The position numbers were made by a program, and so were the translations under genes. The notes beneath the pieces were generated by a model, which saw only the letters and a list, made by a program, of their open reading frames with translations, searched no databases and was not told the DNA's origin. From Bacteroidia bacterium (GTDB lineage: Bacteria; Bacteroidota; Bacteroidia; Palsa-965), in NCBI GenBank assembly GCA_023151315.1, contig JAKLJE010000029.1, positions 1 through 58,081 of the forward strand: a DNA stretch of 58,081 nt, given 5' to 3'. This document shows, piece after piece, positions 1-7,920 of the stretch; within the stretch, counting starts at the first letter, position 1, and the number at the start of each line of letters is the position of its first letter.

Positions 1-350
1 ATGAGATCGCCGGAAATATTGTTGTTGAGTCCCGAAAGCGTGCGCTCAATAGCAGCGTGCGTGTGACGCAAAGCATCCGCGTGGCGTACGTTGGTAACAA
101 TGGTCTCGCGTATGTTAACCGTGCTCTTGTCGAACAAGGCTACAAGTTTCATGCGAAGATCATCGATGTAAAGTTTCTCTTTGGCTGAAATGAAAAGTAC
201 ATCGAGTATTTCAAACTCTTTCTGCACTTCGTCCATATTCATGCGGTCGATCTGATTGCCGATCAGCACCACTTGCTGCGATCCGTTCAGATGCTTCTGA
301 ATTTCTGCCAGCTCCAGATTCAATTCGCCGCGCGTCATTTCGTGTACATC
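1..350 (-). pseudogene. mnmE: Displaced 3' fragment of mnmE (5'-truncated duplicate)
   Basis: Bases 1-350 align without gaps to 6554-6903 inside the intact mnmE further right, with 12 differences counted by eye (about 96.6 percent identity). The match stops sharply at 350/351, where the left copy becomes unrelated sequence. The fragment covers the end of the G domain and part of the C-terminal helical region (equivalent to about residues 312-428 of MnmE). Its reading frame stays open to the window edge. Nine of the twelve changes are synonymous; only one Pro/Ser and one Gly/Ile replacement are seen. It lacks the N-terminal folate-binding domain and the G1 motif, so it cannot be a working MnmE. 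Whether it keeps the real 3' end (the FCIGK tail) lies outside the window. Confidence 0.93.
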
Positions 351-407
351 GAACGAATATATCCTACGTGTGAAATAGAAAAAACTATCCGGGATGCGCG
401 AAATCGT

Positions 408-1484
408 TTATTCTGACTTACTAATGAATATTAAATTGAAGATACCTGGATGTTTATTCAGTATTTCACAAGAAGATGGCCTGTGTTTAATTGATAAAAT
501 CATTTTTAAATTTTCTATCGCTCTATGATCCAGATGCATTTTTGTTGCTGATATCGTATAATGTGTTTCATTTTTCATTTTACACCCTGAAATTTGGATT
601 CCTAGCAACGTAGTATGAACCTTAACGAATCGAGTCGCCATATCAAGTTTAATGCTCATCAGTTCTTTAACGTGTGGCGGCTCATTAATTCTAAGTTGGG
701 GCCGTATGATTCGAGCTGCACCAATTGAGAGAAATGCAGAAGCTAAAAGCAAATGGATCAGAATTTGCCAATTCGAAAGCTCAATTATTTCCCACAGACT
801 AGAAACTGTTAATGCAGCAAACAGAAATAGTATTGTCCACTGTGCTTCTGAAAAGGATAGAAAGTAAGGTCGCTCCGGATCTCCACGAAAGAATTCCAGA
901 ACAAAGCGTAGTAAGCCGTAGAGGGTTATGAAGACGGTCAAGCCAATTCCATGATCTGGATTTTTCAATAACGCCAAGATGCTGATACATACTATTGTTA
1001 AGATACCAATGGCTTCAACAATTTGTATCGGGAATAAGCGCACGCCGGAATAGTAATTGGGAAAACCTTTCTTAACCTTATCGTGTCCATAACATACACC
1101 AAAGGAATTAGGGCGTCCGTGACAGCATCCTGCAAGATAGCAACCAAATCGTCCAAAAAAAATAATTGTCCCGTATCCCAACGCAAGTATTTCCATGTAA
1201 GGGAATAGAGGTTGGTTAAGTAGTTTAATGATGAAATAGTTGAATAACAAGATGGCAATAAAATATCTAAGCATTACATGATCATTTTTTCCGGTTAACA
1301 CCTTGATGAGTATGGCTAAACATATAAATGCCACTGCAGACGCAGCAATCATGACTAAGAGCAACCAAATATTTGTTGAAAGTGCATGAAGAATTGCGCC
1401 GGATTGAATTACAGCAGCTATCACGCCAATAGATGACATAAGCTTAAACCGGGAAATTTTCTCGTTGACAACTCGTAAGTTCAT
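408..1484 (-). CDS. Lgt-like (prolipoprotein diacylglyceryl transferase family) membrane protein
   Basis: A 358-residue polytopic membrane protein with about seven hydrophobic segments. Residues about 111-127 carry GRFGCYLAGCCHGRP, which lines up with the Lgt signature GRxGNFxNxExxG, and a later RFVLEFFRGDPERP resembles the Lgt EFFR motif. Lgt moves diacylglycerol from phosphatidylglycerol to lipobox cysteines at the outer face of the inner membrane. Here the Asn and Glu of the signature are replaced by Cys/Ala, so this is a Cys-rich paralogue, not the housekeeping enzyme. After the predicted core comes a soluble tail of about 90 residues. It is the last gene of the accessory segment, 229 bases after the secreted protein gene. 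The segment looks visibly richer in A+T than its surroundings. Substrate unknown. Confidence 0.75.
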   Translation of the reverse strand: MNLRVVNEKISRFKLMSSIGVIAAVIQSGAILHALSTNIWLLLVMIAASAVAFICLAILIKVLTGKNDHVMLRYFIAILLFNYFIIKLLNQPLFPYMEILALGYGTIIFFGRFGCYLAGCCHGRPNSFGVCYGHDKVKKGFPNYYSGVRLFPIQIVEAIGILTIVCISILALLKNPDHGIGLTVFITLYGLLRFVLEFFRGDPERPYFLSFSEAQWTILFLFAALTVSSLWEIIELSNWQILIHLLLASAFLSIGAARIIRPQLRINEPPHVKELMSIKLDMATRFVKVHTTLLGIQISGCKMKNETHYTISATKMHLDHRAIENLKMILSIKHRPSSCEILNKHPGIFNLIFISKSE

Positions 1485-1713
1485 TGGCTATCATTAAAGT
1501 GGAACCTAGTTGAAATCTCCCTTTTTTAACCCCCAATCATATGGCTGATGATACTTGCAATTCAGAAATTGACGGGAGATTGAGCTGTCTCTAAAGTTGA
1601 TGCGAAAAGCCAAGGTTAGCATGAAGGTTGGTCATTATTTCCATTATCGATGACACATTCTCATTTAAACTAGTTGGAGAGTTGCGCGCTGCAAAACTTA
1701 TTATCACTAACAC

Positions 1714-2238
1714 TTACTTGATTGGAGGTACTACAATTCCTTCACATTTAAATTTCACGACTCCCCCCGTATTCAATTGTGTCGTATCAAGACAAGAACG
1801 GAACATCAGGTAGATTGAATCCATTTTGTCATCGTTAAAACAACCGCTTTCCAAGATATATACATACCGGCCATACCTTAAATGATATTGTGGAGACTTG
1901 TATAAGTCAGCTGCTGGAGGTAACAGATCCTTCCACATTTTGAATGAGTTTTGGGCCTGCGTAGAATCGGAGTAAATTTTGACCTTGAATTTAAACCAAG
2001 AGAAATTGTATGTCTGATCAGTTATCGAATCAGGCGATTCAACATGGTAATATACCGTTGTATCACTTTTAGCGTAAACGGAAGTTTTACAACCTGCTTG
2101 ATTCAGTTTAGCAATAAACCTAGCCTGCTCTTCCCCATCCTTCAACGTGGTTTCAGATTCGTTACAGGTAATAGTGCAATAGCTTAATGCAAGCCCAAGC
2201 AAACTAATTGTAATGGTATGTAATCTTGATTTAATCAT
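1714..2238 (-). CDS. Small secreted protein coupled to the DUF4157 gene; function unknown
   Basis: A 174-residue protein with an N-terminal signal (basic start, hydrophobic stretch of residues 6-20). Two cysteines follow (C21, C25) but neither is in a good lipobox, so lipid attachment is uncertain. The mature part has four to five more cysteines, suggesting disulphides, and no domain I recognise. Its ATG overlaps the TGA of the upstream DUF4157 gene by four bases (ATGA), so the two are translationally coupled and probably made in fixed ratio. That position is where immunity proteins or effector accessory proteins usually sit; this role is inference only. Confidence 0.7.
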   Translation of the reverse strand: MIKSRLHTITISLLGLALSYCTITCNESETTLKDGEEQARFIAKLNQAGCKTSVYAKSDTTVYYHVESPDSITDQTYNFSWFKFKVKIYSDSTQAQNSFKMWKDLLPPAADLYKSPQYHLRYGRYVYILESGCFNDDKMDSIYLMFRSCLDTTQLNTGGVVKFKCEGIVVPPIK

Positions 2239-4538
2239 TTATGTTTCTTAGATAAGATACGCCAAATTCTTGTCTGACAGTTTGGTTCATCAAATCCCCA
2301 GAATGTATTGGCATAATCAACAAATTGATCAAAGTCGGCACCTCCATTCAATTGTCTTACCCCGCCGATACCTCCTTCAAAATCATAGTAACCTTCATGA
2401 TCAGTGGTGTGAGAGGAATTATCTGCAAGATAATAAACTGTAGCGGTCGTTGTTCTTTTGACAAAAACACTAATACTATGGTACCCGTTTACAACAGACA
2501 TGCCATATGAGAACCATCCCGTTTCTGTGCCCATATTTGCTTCAATACGTTCCGAAGCAGTCGGATGATTCTGCAACAGTTTGTCCGATTTTTTAGCAAA
2601 CGTAATTGCATTGCCCGCTTCATCTAATAGTTCGTATGCGTAACCTGAATCCACAAGTCCTTGCATTGCATCTTGCATTCTATTTCTAGGATCGTCTTTG
2701 TTCTCCTTAGTGCCGCCAATTTTTACATTGGCATGTTTTTCAATATTAGTCTTGATCCTCTCTTGCTCATCTTCGGGAAGACCAGAAAATAAATTGTTAA
2801 TTACAATATCTCTGACTGTGGTTATGCAGTCCTTATGATTGGAACAGGTTGGTAATGTATTTCGGTATACTTCATCGAATATTGTGTGAACAGTTTCTTC
2901 CGGAAATGTGCCGTCACCCGGAGTATCGGCACTATATTGTTTGTTAAAATCGTCGACTAATTTTTTATCATCTGCAGTCATTGTTCCAAATTGAAGTTCC
3001 AGAATCAGGGCAGCCTTCAATTTTGGAGTCATAGTCGCGTATGCATACCCCTTCATCCAGCCATTAATTATTTTTCTCGCTTTCTCCTTGCTGTCAGCCG
3101 CCTTTTCTGGTTTACCTGATTCTGATAAAAGCGCTGTATAATCCATTAGCTTTTGAATTTCGGTATCATCGTATGGGGTGGATCTGGTACGTGGCGTTTC
3201 GTATTGTCGATCATTGCTTGCGTCTAATTTGGCTTGCTTCGCCTGCTTAATGTCTTGATCGGCATAACGTTTTTCTGTTTCATCAGAAGCATAGTTTTTG
3301 GCCTGCTCAAAATATGATATCGCTTCGTCATAATCTTCATCATAAAGTTTCGCGTTGCCTAAAGCCATAAACTTTTTATAGGTAGCTTTTTTCTTTTTGA
3401 CAGTATCCGAACCGGCTAACTTTTCCGCTTGCTCGTACAAATCTGCAGCTTCAGTAAATTCCTTTGCCCTGTATTTTTTCTGACCTTCCGTAATGCACTC
3501 ATCATAAGACTTCGGAGTGGGTTCACTTGCGCACCTTTGCACCTGCAATCCGCTTTTCAGCCTCGGCCAAGCATTTGCTTTCAGATCGGAAACTACACTT
3601 TTCATTCCGCCGAATAAACGTCCCATTACTCCACGAGTTGCAGCTTCCGCATCATTTTCTATGGCCTCGTATTCACTGCCACTGCCCATTATTCCGCTTT
3701 CGTTGGCGTTTTGCTGTTGCAAAACGTGGGCCAACTCGTGCGCAATTAACGCATCTCCTTCTGGTGTTCCAGGTTTGTATTTGCCTTCTGCAAATGCAAT
3801 GTCCGCGCCAATGGTTGCAGCCTCTGCATCGAGTTCTTTTGCAAATACGCTTCCTTCATTTTCCACATGCACTTTTACTTCACCAAAACTTGCACTGAAT
3901 GCAGCTTCCATTCTCGTTTTTGTGACTTTATCCAACTCTTTTCCCTTGCCCATTCGTGCGCGTTGGTTGGCAGCTTCCTGGCCTGCAACGCGCATCAAGC
4001 GTCTTGGGATTTCTGCGGGCACTTCTGTTATTTGGCCTGTAATCAACCATGCAGCAATTGCGCGCTGAACTTTTTCGCTTAAATGAGTAATGTACTGGTC
4101 TATTGACTCCGCCTGTTTTGTTCCCGGCAAATATTTGTGAATAGAATGTTCCAGATACTTGGCGCTTCGTCGGTTGTAATGACGAAACAGGTGTTGCAAC
4201 CAAGGGCAGTCCTTCTCTGTAAATCCCGTTCCTTCGAATGATTTTCGTAATGTGGCACGTACGTGCTCTTCCGCAATGTCAAGAAATGCTGATTTACCAA
4301 TGAGTCCCTCTGATTCCGAACACTTATCCTCAGTAATCAGATGAGAATTCTCACTTGTTCCTTCATGCGTTAATTCGTAAACATTAAAGATATCGGCAAC
4401 GTAATCGTTAGGCGAATCTATCATGATTTGCTTTTGACAATCGTCCAACTCCGTCAGCTCCTCACGGAATCGATTTCGGGAAAAGTTTCGCTTTCTCTTC
4501 CTATTGCTACTATCATGACGATCGGCGTACGTTTTCAT
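2235..4538 (-). CDS. DUF4157-domain protein, putative eCIS-associated effector
   Basis: A 767-residue protein without a signal peptide. Residues about 205-275 form a DUF4157 domain: a conserved run ending in GDALIAHELAHVLQQQN, with the zinc-peptidase motif H267-E-L-A-H271. A TPR-like helical region follows (about 345-440). The C-terminal 250 residues contain a Cys (TLPTC), a His (NGYHSISV) and an Asp-Asn (LADNSS) spaced as in papain-fold enzymes. DUF4157 is known as a marker of cargo proteins encoded next to extracellular contractile injection systems (eCIS). Eight bases separate it from the upstream AAA+ ATPase gene; the downstream secreted-protein gene overlaps it by four bases. A toxin or protease role is inference; no tube, sheath or baseplate gene is in the window. 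Confidence 0.85.
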   Translation of the reverse strand: MKTYADRHDSSNRKRKRNFSRNRFREELTELDDCQKQIMIDSPNDYVADIFNVYELTHEGTSENSHLITEDKCSESEGLIGKSAFLDIAEEHVRATLRKSFEGTGFTEKDCPWLQHLFRHYNRRSAKYLEHSIHKYLPGTKQAESIDQYITHLSEKVQRAIAAWLITGQITEVPAEIPRRLMRVAGQEAANQRARMGKGKELDKVTKTRMEAAFSASFGEVKVHVENEGSVFAKELDAEAATIGADIAFAEGKYKPGTPEGDALIAHELAHVLQQQNANESGIMGSGSEYEAIENDAEAATRGVMGRLFGGMKSVVSDLKANAWPRLKSGLQVQRCASEPTPKSYDECITEGQKKYRAKEFTEAADLYEQAEKLAGSDTVKKKKATYKKFMALGNAKLYDEDYDEAISYFEQAKNYASDETEKRYADQDIKQAKQAKLDASNDRQYETPRTRSTPYDDTEIQKLMDYTALLSESGKPEKAADSKEKARKIINGWMKGYAYATMTPKLKAALILELQFGTMTADDKKLVDDFNKQYSADTPGDGTFPEETVHTIFDEVYRNTLPTCSNHKDCITTVRDIVINNLFSGLPEDEQERIKTNIEKHANVKIGGTKENKDDPRNRMQDAMQGLVDSGYAYELLDEAGNAITFAKKSDKLLQNHPTASERIEANMGTETGWFSYGMSVVNGYHSISVFVKRTTTATVYYLADNSSHTTDHEGYYDFEGGIGGVRQLNGGADFDQFVDYANTFWGFDEPNCQTRIWRILSKKHK

Positions 4539-4546
4539 TTTAGTGT

Positions 4547-6004
4547 TTAAGAGATCATAGAACGTTTTTCGTAACCCGCTCCGAAGCGGCGTGCAGGATT
4601 CACATGCACAAGTTCATCGGGAACGACTTCGTATTTCCTTCCTGTCTTGTTAAACTCTGACATTAAGGCACGCTCCATCATTTCGAACCGAATTTCTTTT
4701 GAGTTTATACTGAGTGCTTTAATTACACCATCAGAAACCACATTATGAATGCTGCCACCGCTTAACTGGTAATCTCTTGCCATGCGGTCTGAGAGGCCTT
4801 GTTCATATGTGAAGGATGATCCGAGTGTTTTCTCCCAAATCAATTTCCGTTCAGGGTAATTCGGGAATGGAATATTAATAATGCGGTAGAATCGACGAAG
4901 AAAAGCCTTATCCATGTGTTGACGGATATCCTGAACATTCGTAGCAAGAATAATGACTCCATTGAATTCTGTCATTTTTTGTAATAAGAACGATTGTTCC
5001 TGATTAGCGTAACGATCATGTGAATCATTGACTTCCGTTCTCTTGCTGAAAATTGCCTCAGCTTCGTCAAAAAACAGGATGCAATTTTTATTGTTAAAGC
5101 GATTCAATACCCGTTCCAGATTCTTTTCAGTTTCTCCGATGTATTTACTGACGAGTTGCGCAGTATTCACTGTGTAAACAGGCATGTTCAGCTCATTTCC
5201 CATCGCCGTGGCTGAATAACTTTTTCCTGTCCCCGGTTCACCCGTAAATACGCAAACGCAATACGCCTTGTACATGTGCTTATCAGGAAGCGCACATAGT
5301 CGGTTTATTTGTTTCGCGAACAGGTAGATCTCTTCCATCTCCCTTCTAGTGGTTTCATCAAGAACTACATCATGCATGTTATGCTTGCCATGATTACGTG
5401 ATGCAGGAAAGCCGGATTCTGCATCAAGTCGCGGATCTTCTCCTTCGAGTAAAGTTGGAAAATATATTTCGTTGAGTTTTACTTCCATCTCGACAAATGA
5501 AGTTTCATCCGGATTCTCTTTAACCAACAAAATGCCTTCTTTGAATAATCGATGACTTGATGAGAGTTGATTTAAGTAGCGAGCATATGTGGCTGGATTA
5601 TTTCCGGACATGATCCACGCCAACGTTCTAACAGTTGGATAAAACCGGACGCTGGATTCTTTGAAAATTCCACCTACGTTAGAATGCCGTGTTTCTCCTT
5701 TTCCGAACACACGCAGGAAGCAATCAAAAGCAGTTGGAAAGTATAAGTGCGCGAAACAAATTCCGATTGCCATTCTCTCTAGTTCATCCGCATTCCATTT
5801 TAACAGAAACTTCTCGTAGTATGAGTCACCATGACCAACGTACAGTGGATCCTCAGCAAACCTTTCTTCTGGATTTATGATGGAGTTCAACAACTTATTC
5901 ACACGAATTGAGACCCATTGCAGCTCTGAACGGATAAAATCAAAATTGACATCGCGTTGAGTTGATGCAACAGACTGGTTCTCTTGTGGTGCCGAGTTAT
6001 TCAT
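4547..6004 (-). CDS. AAA+ ATPase of the eCIS-associated type
   Basis: A 485-residue cytoplasmic protein. The C-terminal half is a classical AAA+ module: Walker A GEPGTGKS (about 255-262), Walker B ILFFDEAEAIF (Asp-Glu 313-314), sensor 1 Asn in ILATNVQ, and an arginine-finger-like FLRRF. The first 240 residues are a helical domain without a known match. eCIS loci such as Afp and PVC encode a single AAA+ ATPase (Afp15/Pvc15) with this layout, and its immediate partner here, a DUF4157 protein, supports that assignment. It is the first gene of the island operon; the 440 bases before it hold no gene. No clear TAnnTTTG box is seen upstream, unlike most genes of the window. Confidence 0.82.
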   Translation of the reverse strand: MNNSAPQENQSVASTQRDVNFDFIRSELQWVSIRVNKLLNSIINPEERFAEDPLYVGHGDSYYEKFLLKWNADELERMAIGICFAHLYFPTAFDCFLRVFGKGETRHSNVGGIFKESSVRFYPTVRTLAWIMSGNNPATYARYLNQLSSSHRLFKEGILLVKENPDETSFVEMEVKLNEIYFPTLLEGEDPRLDAESGFPASRNHGKHNMHDVVLDETTRREMEEIYLFAKQINRLCALPDKHMYKAYCVCVFTGEPGTGKSYSATAMGNELNMPVYTVNTAQLVSKYIGETEKNLERVLNRFNNKNCILFFDEAEAIFSKRTEVNDSHDRYANQEQSFLLQKMTEFNGVIILATNVQDIRQHMDKAFLRRFYRIINIPFPNYPERKLIWEKTLGSSFTYEQGLSDRMARDYQLSGGSIHNVVSDGVIKALSINSKEIRFEMMERALMSEFNKTGRKYEVVPDELVHVNPARRFGAGYEKRSMIS

Positions 6005-6444
6005 TTTTCTTTCAGTGTTATTTAACCAAAACGGTCTGTTTTAGGAAAATATCGATAAATTAAATTTCCGGATTTTGGAGTTATTATGCATGGACAATTT
6101 GGTGGTAAAATTTCAGCGGAAATAGACAAGTTGCGTTATTTAAATACTTGACGTTCAATATGAAGAGGCTGCACGAAACAGTTTTTTTTCACAGTATGTA
6201 ATACATAAACGGTGGAAAAGAATGAAGGATTCTGAACACGTAAACGCGTAATCACGTATGGTGCGAACTTCTCTAATTGTGAGGTGGGATTCTAATCAGT
6301 TCAGTTGAGCATTGATTAGAATCAGCATTGCTTAATGCGGAATGTCTGCAAGAGTAATCATACTAGCGAGGTAACAGACAGGTTCAGGCGTTGCGTTCAT
6401 GTAAACTTCGCGACCGGGGAATATTAAAAGAAAATAAAGTGAGC
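6005..6444. other. Gene-free boundary between accessory segment and mnmE
   Basis: These 440 bases contain no convincing reading frame. They hold one perfect 11-base inverted repeat (6288-6298 with 6313-6323) and a short palindrome near 6196-6208. The stretch lies downstream of mnmE and upstream of the AAA+ ATPase gene, and is where one end of an inserted element would be expected. Confidence 0.7.
6288..6323. repeat. Perfect 11-bp inverted repeat, 14-base loop
   Basis: GATTCTAATCA (6288-6298) is the exact reverse complement of TGATTAGAATC (6313-6323). There is no T-run after it on either strand, so it is a poor intrinsic terminator. It lies about 120 bases past the mnmE stop codon. Confidence 0.7.
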
Positions 6445-7839
6445 CTACTTCCCGATACAAAACTTCCCGAAAATATTCCCCAGTAACTCATCATTCGTCA
6501 CTTCTCCGGTAATTTCTCCCAAATGGTGAAGCGCTTCACGAATATCCTGCGCGATGAGATCGCCGGGAATATTGTTGTTGAGTCCGGAAAGCGTGCGCTC
6601 AATAGCAGCGTGCGTGTGACGCAAAGCATCAGCGTGGCGTACGTTGGTAACAATGGTCTCGCGTATGTTAACCGTGCTCTTGTCAAATAAGGCCACAAGT
6701 TTCATGCGAAGATCATCGATGTAAAGTTTCTCTTTGGCTGAAATGAAAAGCACATCGAGTCCTTCAAACTCTTTCTGCACTTCGTCCATATTCATTCGGT
6801 CGATCTGATTTCCGATCAGCACTACTTGCTGCGATCCGTTCAGATGCTTCTGAATTTCTGCCAGCTCCAGATTCAATTCGCCGCGCGTCATTTCGTGTAC
6901 ATCAAAAACATACAGCGTAATGGAAGACTCACGAATCTTGTCGTAAGAACGTGAAACTCCGATAGACTCGATTGTATCTGTGGTATTGCGTAATCCTGCC
7001 GTATCAATGAATCGATACAGAATTCCGTCAATCGTAATTTCGTCTTCAATTGTATCTCGTGTGGTTCCCGGAATATCGCTCACAATTGCTCGTTCCTCGT
7101 CAAGAAGTGCATTCAGTAAAGTCGATTTTCCGGCATTCGGTTTACCAACGATAGCGACAGGAATACCGTTCTTGATGACGTTGCCGACTTCGAATGATTC
7201 CAGGAGTCGCGCAACAAGACGATCAATAGTGACAAGCAAATTCTTCAGATCACTGCGATCCGCAAACTCCACATCTTCTTCACTGAAATCGAGTTCGAGT
7301 TCAATCAGTGAAGCGAAATTCAGCAGGTGTTCGCGCAGCACCCGGATCTTTTCCGAAAATCCTCCGCGCATCTGTGCCATTGCCACCTGATGCGAAGTGG
7401 AACTTTGAGATGCGACGAGATCAGCAACTGCTTCCGCCTGGGAAAGATCCATCTTGCCGTTCATGAATGCACGCATGGTGAATTCTCCCGGTCGTGCCGG
7501 ACGAGCTCCGTGTCTATTCAATAAAAGCAAGAGCTGCTGCTGAATGAAAATGGAACCGTGACAGGAAATTTCAATGACATCCTCTCCAGTGAAAGAATGT
7601 GGATTACGGAAAAGTGTGACGAGCACCTCATCGAGAATGTAACCATTGTCGTTGATGCAGCCGAAGTGTACAGTATTTCCTGCGGCATTCTTCAGTGAAA
7701 TCGGTTTCATGCTGCGCGTGCAGAACAATTTCTCTGTGATCTCAATGGCCTTAGGACCCGATAAACGGAGAACAGCAATGGCTCCCGTACCGTGTGCAGT
7801 GGCTAATGCGGAAATGGTTTCATCGCGACGATAGTGCAT
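6445..7839 (-). CDS. mnmE: tRNA uridine-5-carboxymethylaminomethyl modification GTPase MnmE
   Basis: A 464-residue protein, the normal MnmE length. With MnmG it installs the 5-(carboxymethyl)aminomethyl group on wobble uridine 34 of certain tRNAs. The N-terminal formyl-THF-binding domain begins ETISALATAHGTGAIAVLRLSG; the inserted G domain has G1 GKPNAGKST (about 232-240), the IPGTTRD switch and DTAGL; the protein ends in the conserved FCIGK with its catalytic cysteine. The start at 7839 (MHYRRDE) is preferred over one seven codons upstream because homologues begin here and because the upstream extension overlaps a TATCTTTA promoter-like box. Its 3' part is duplicated at the left edge of the window. 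Confidence 0.97.
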   Translation of the reverse strand: MHYRRDETISALATAHGTGAIAVLRLSGPKAIEITEKLFCTRSMKPISLKNAAGNTVHFGCINDNGYILDEVLVTLFRNPHSFTGEDVIEISCHGSIFIQQQLLLLLNRHGARPARPGEFTMRAFMNGKMDLSQAEAVADLVASQSSTSHQVAMAQMRGGFSEKIRVLREHLLNFASLIELELDFSEEDVEFADRSDLKNLLVTIDRLVARLLESFEVGNVIKNGIPVAIVGKPNAGKSTLLNALLDEERAIVSDIPGTTRDTIEDEITIDGILYRFIDTAGLRNTTDTIESIGVSRSYDKIRESSITLYVFDVHEMTRGELNLELAEIQKHLNGSQQVVLIGNQIDRMNMDEVQKEFEGLDVLFISAKEKLYIDDLRMKLVALFDKSTVNIRETIVTNVRHADALRHTHAAIERTLSGLNNNIPGDLIAQDIREALHHLGEITGEVTNDELLGNIFGKFCIGK

Positions 7840-7920
7840 GGAATAAAGATAAGAAAACAATGCAATGGCGTTATGACTTTTGAATTACGTTTTGATACAT
7901 TTACGGAAACACAATCCAAT

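Noticed and set aside
1485-1713. Gene or regulatory RNA between the Lgt-like and secreted-protein genes
   Set aside because: No start, hairpin or conserved motif could be supported in these 229 bases.
3517-4068. Plus-strand 183-codon frame opposite the DUF4157 gene
   Set aside because: Shadow of the DUF4157 coding sequence: no promoter box, low-complexity Ser/Ala/Leu content, and the minus strand has recognisable domains.
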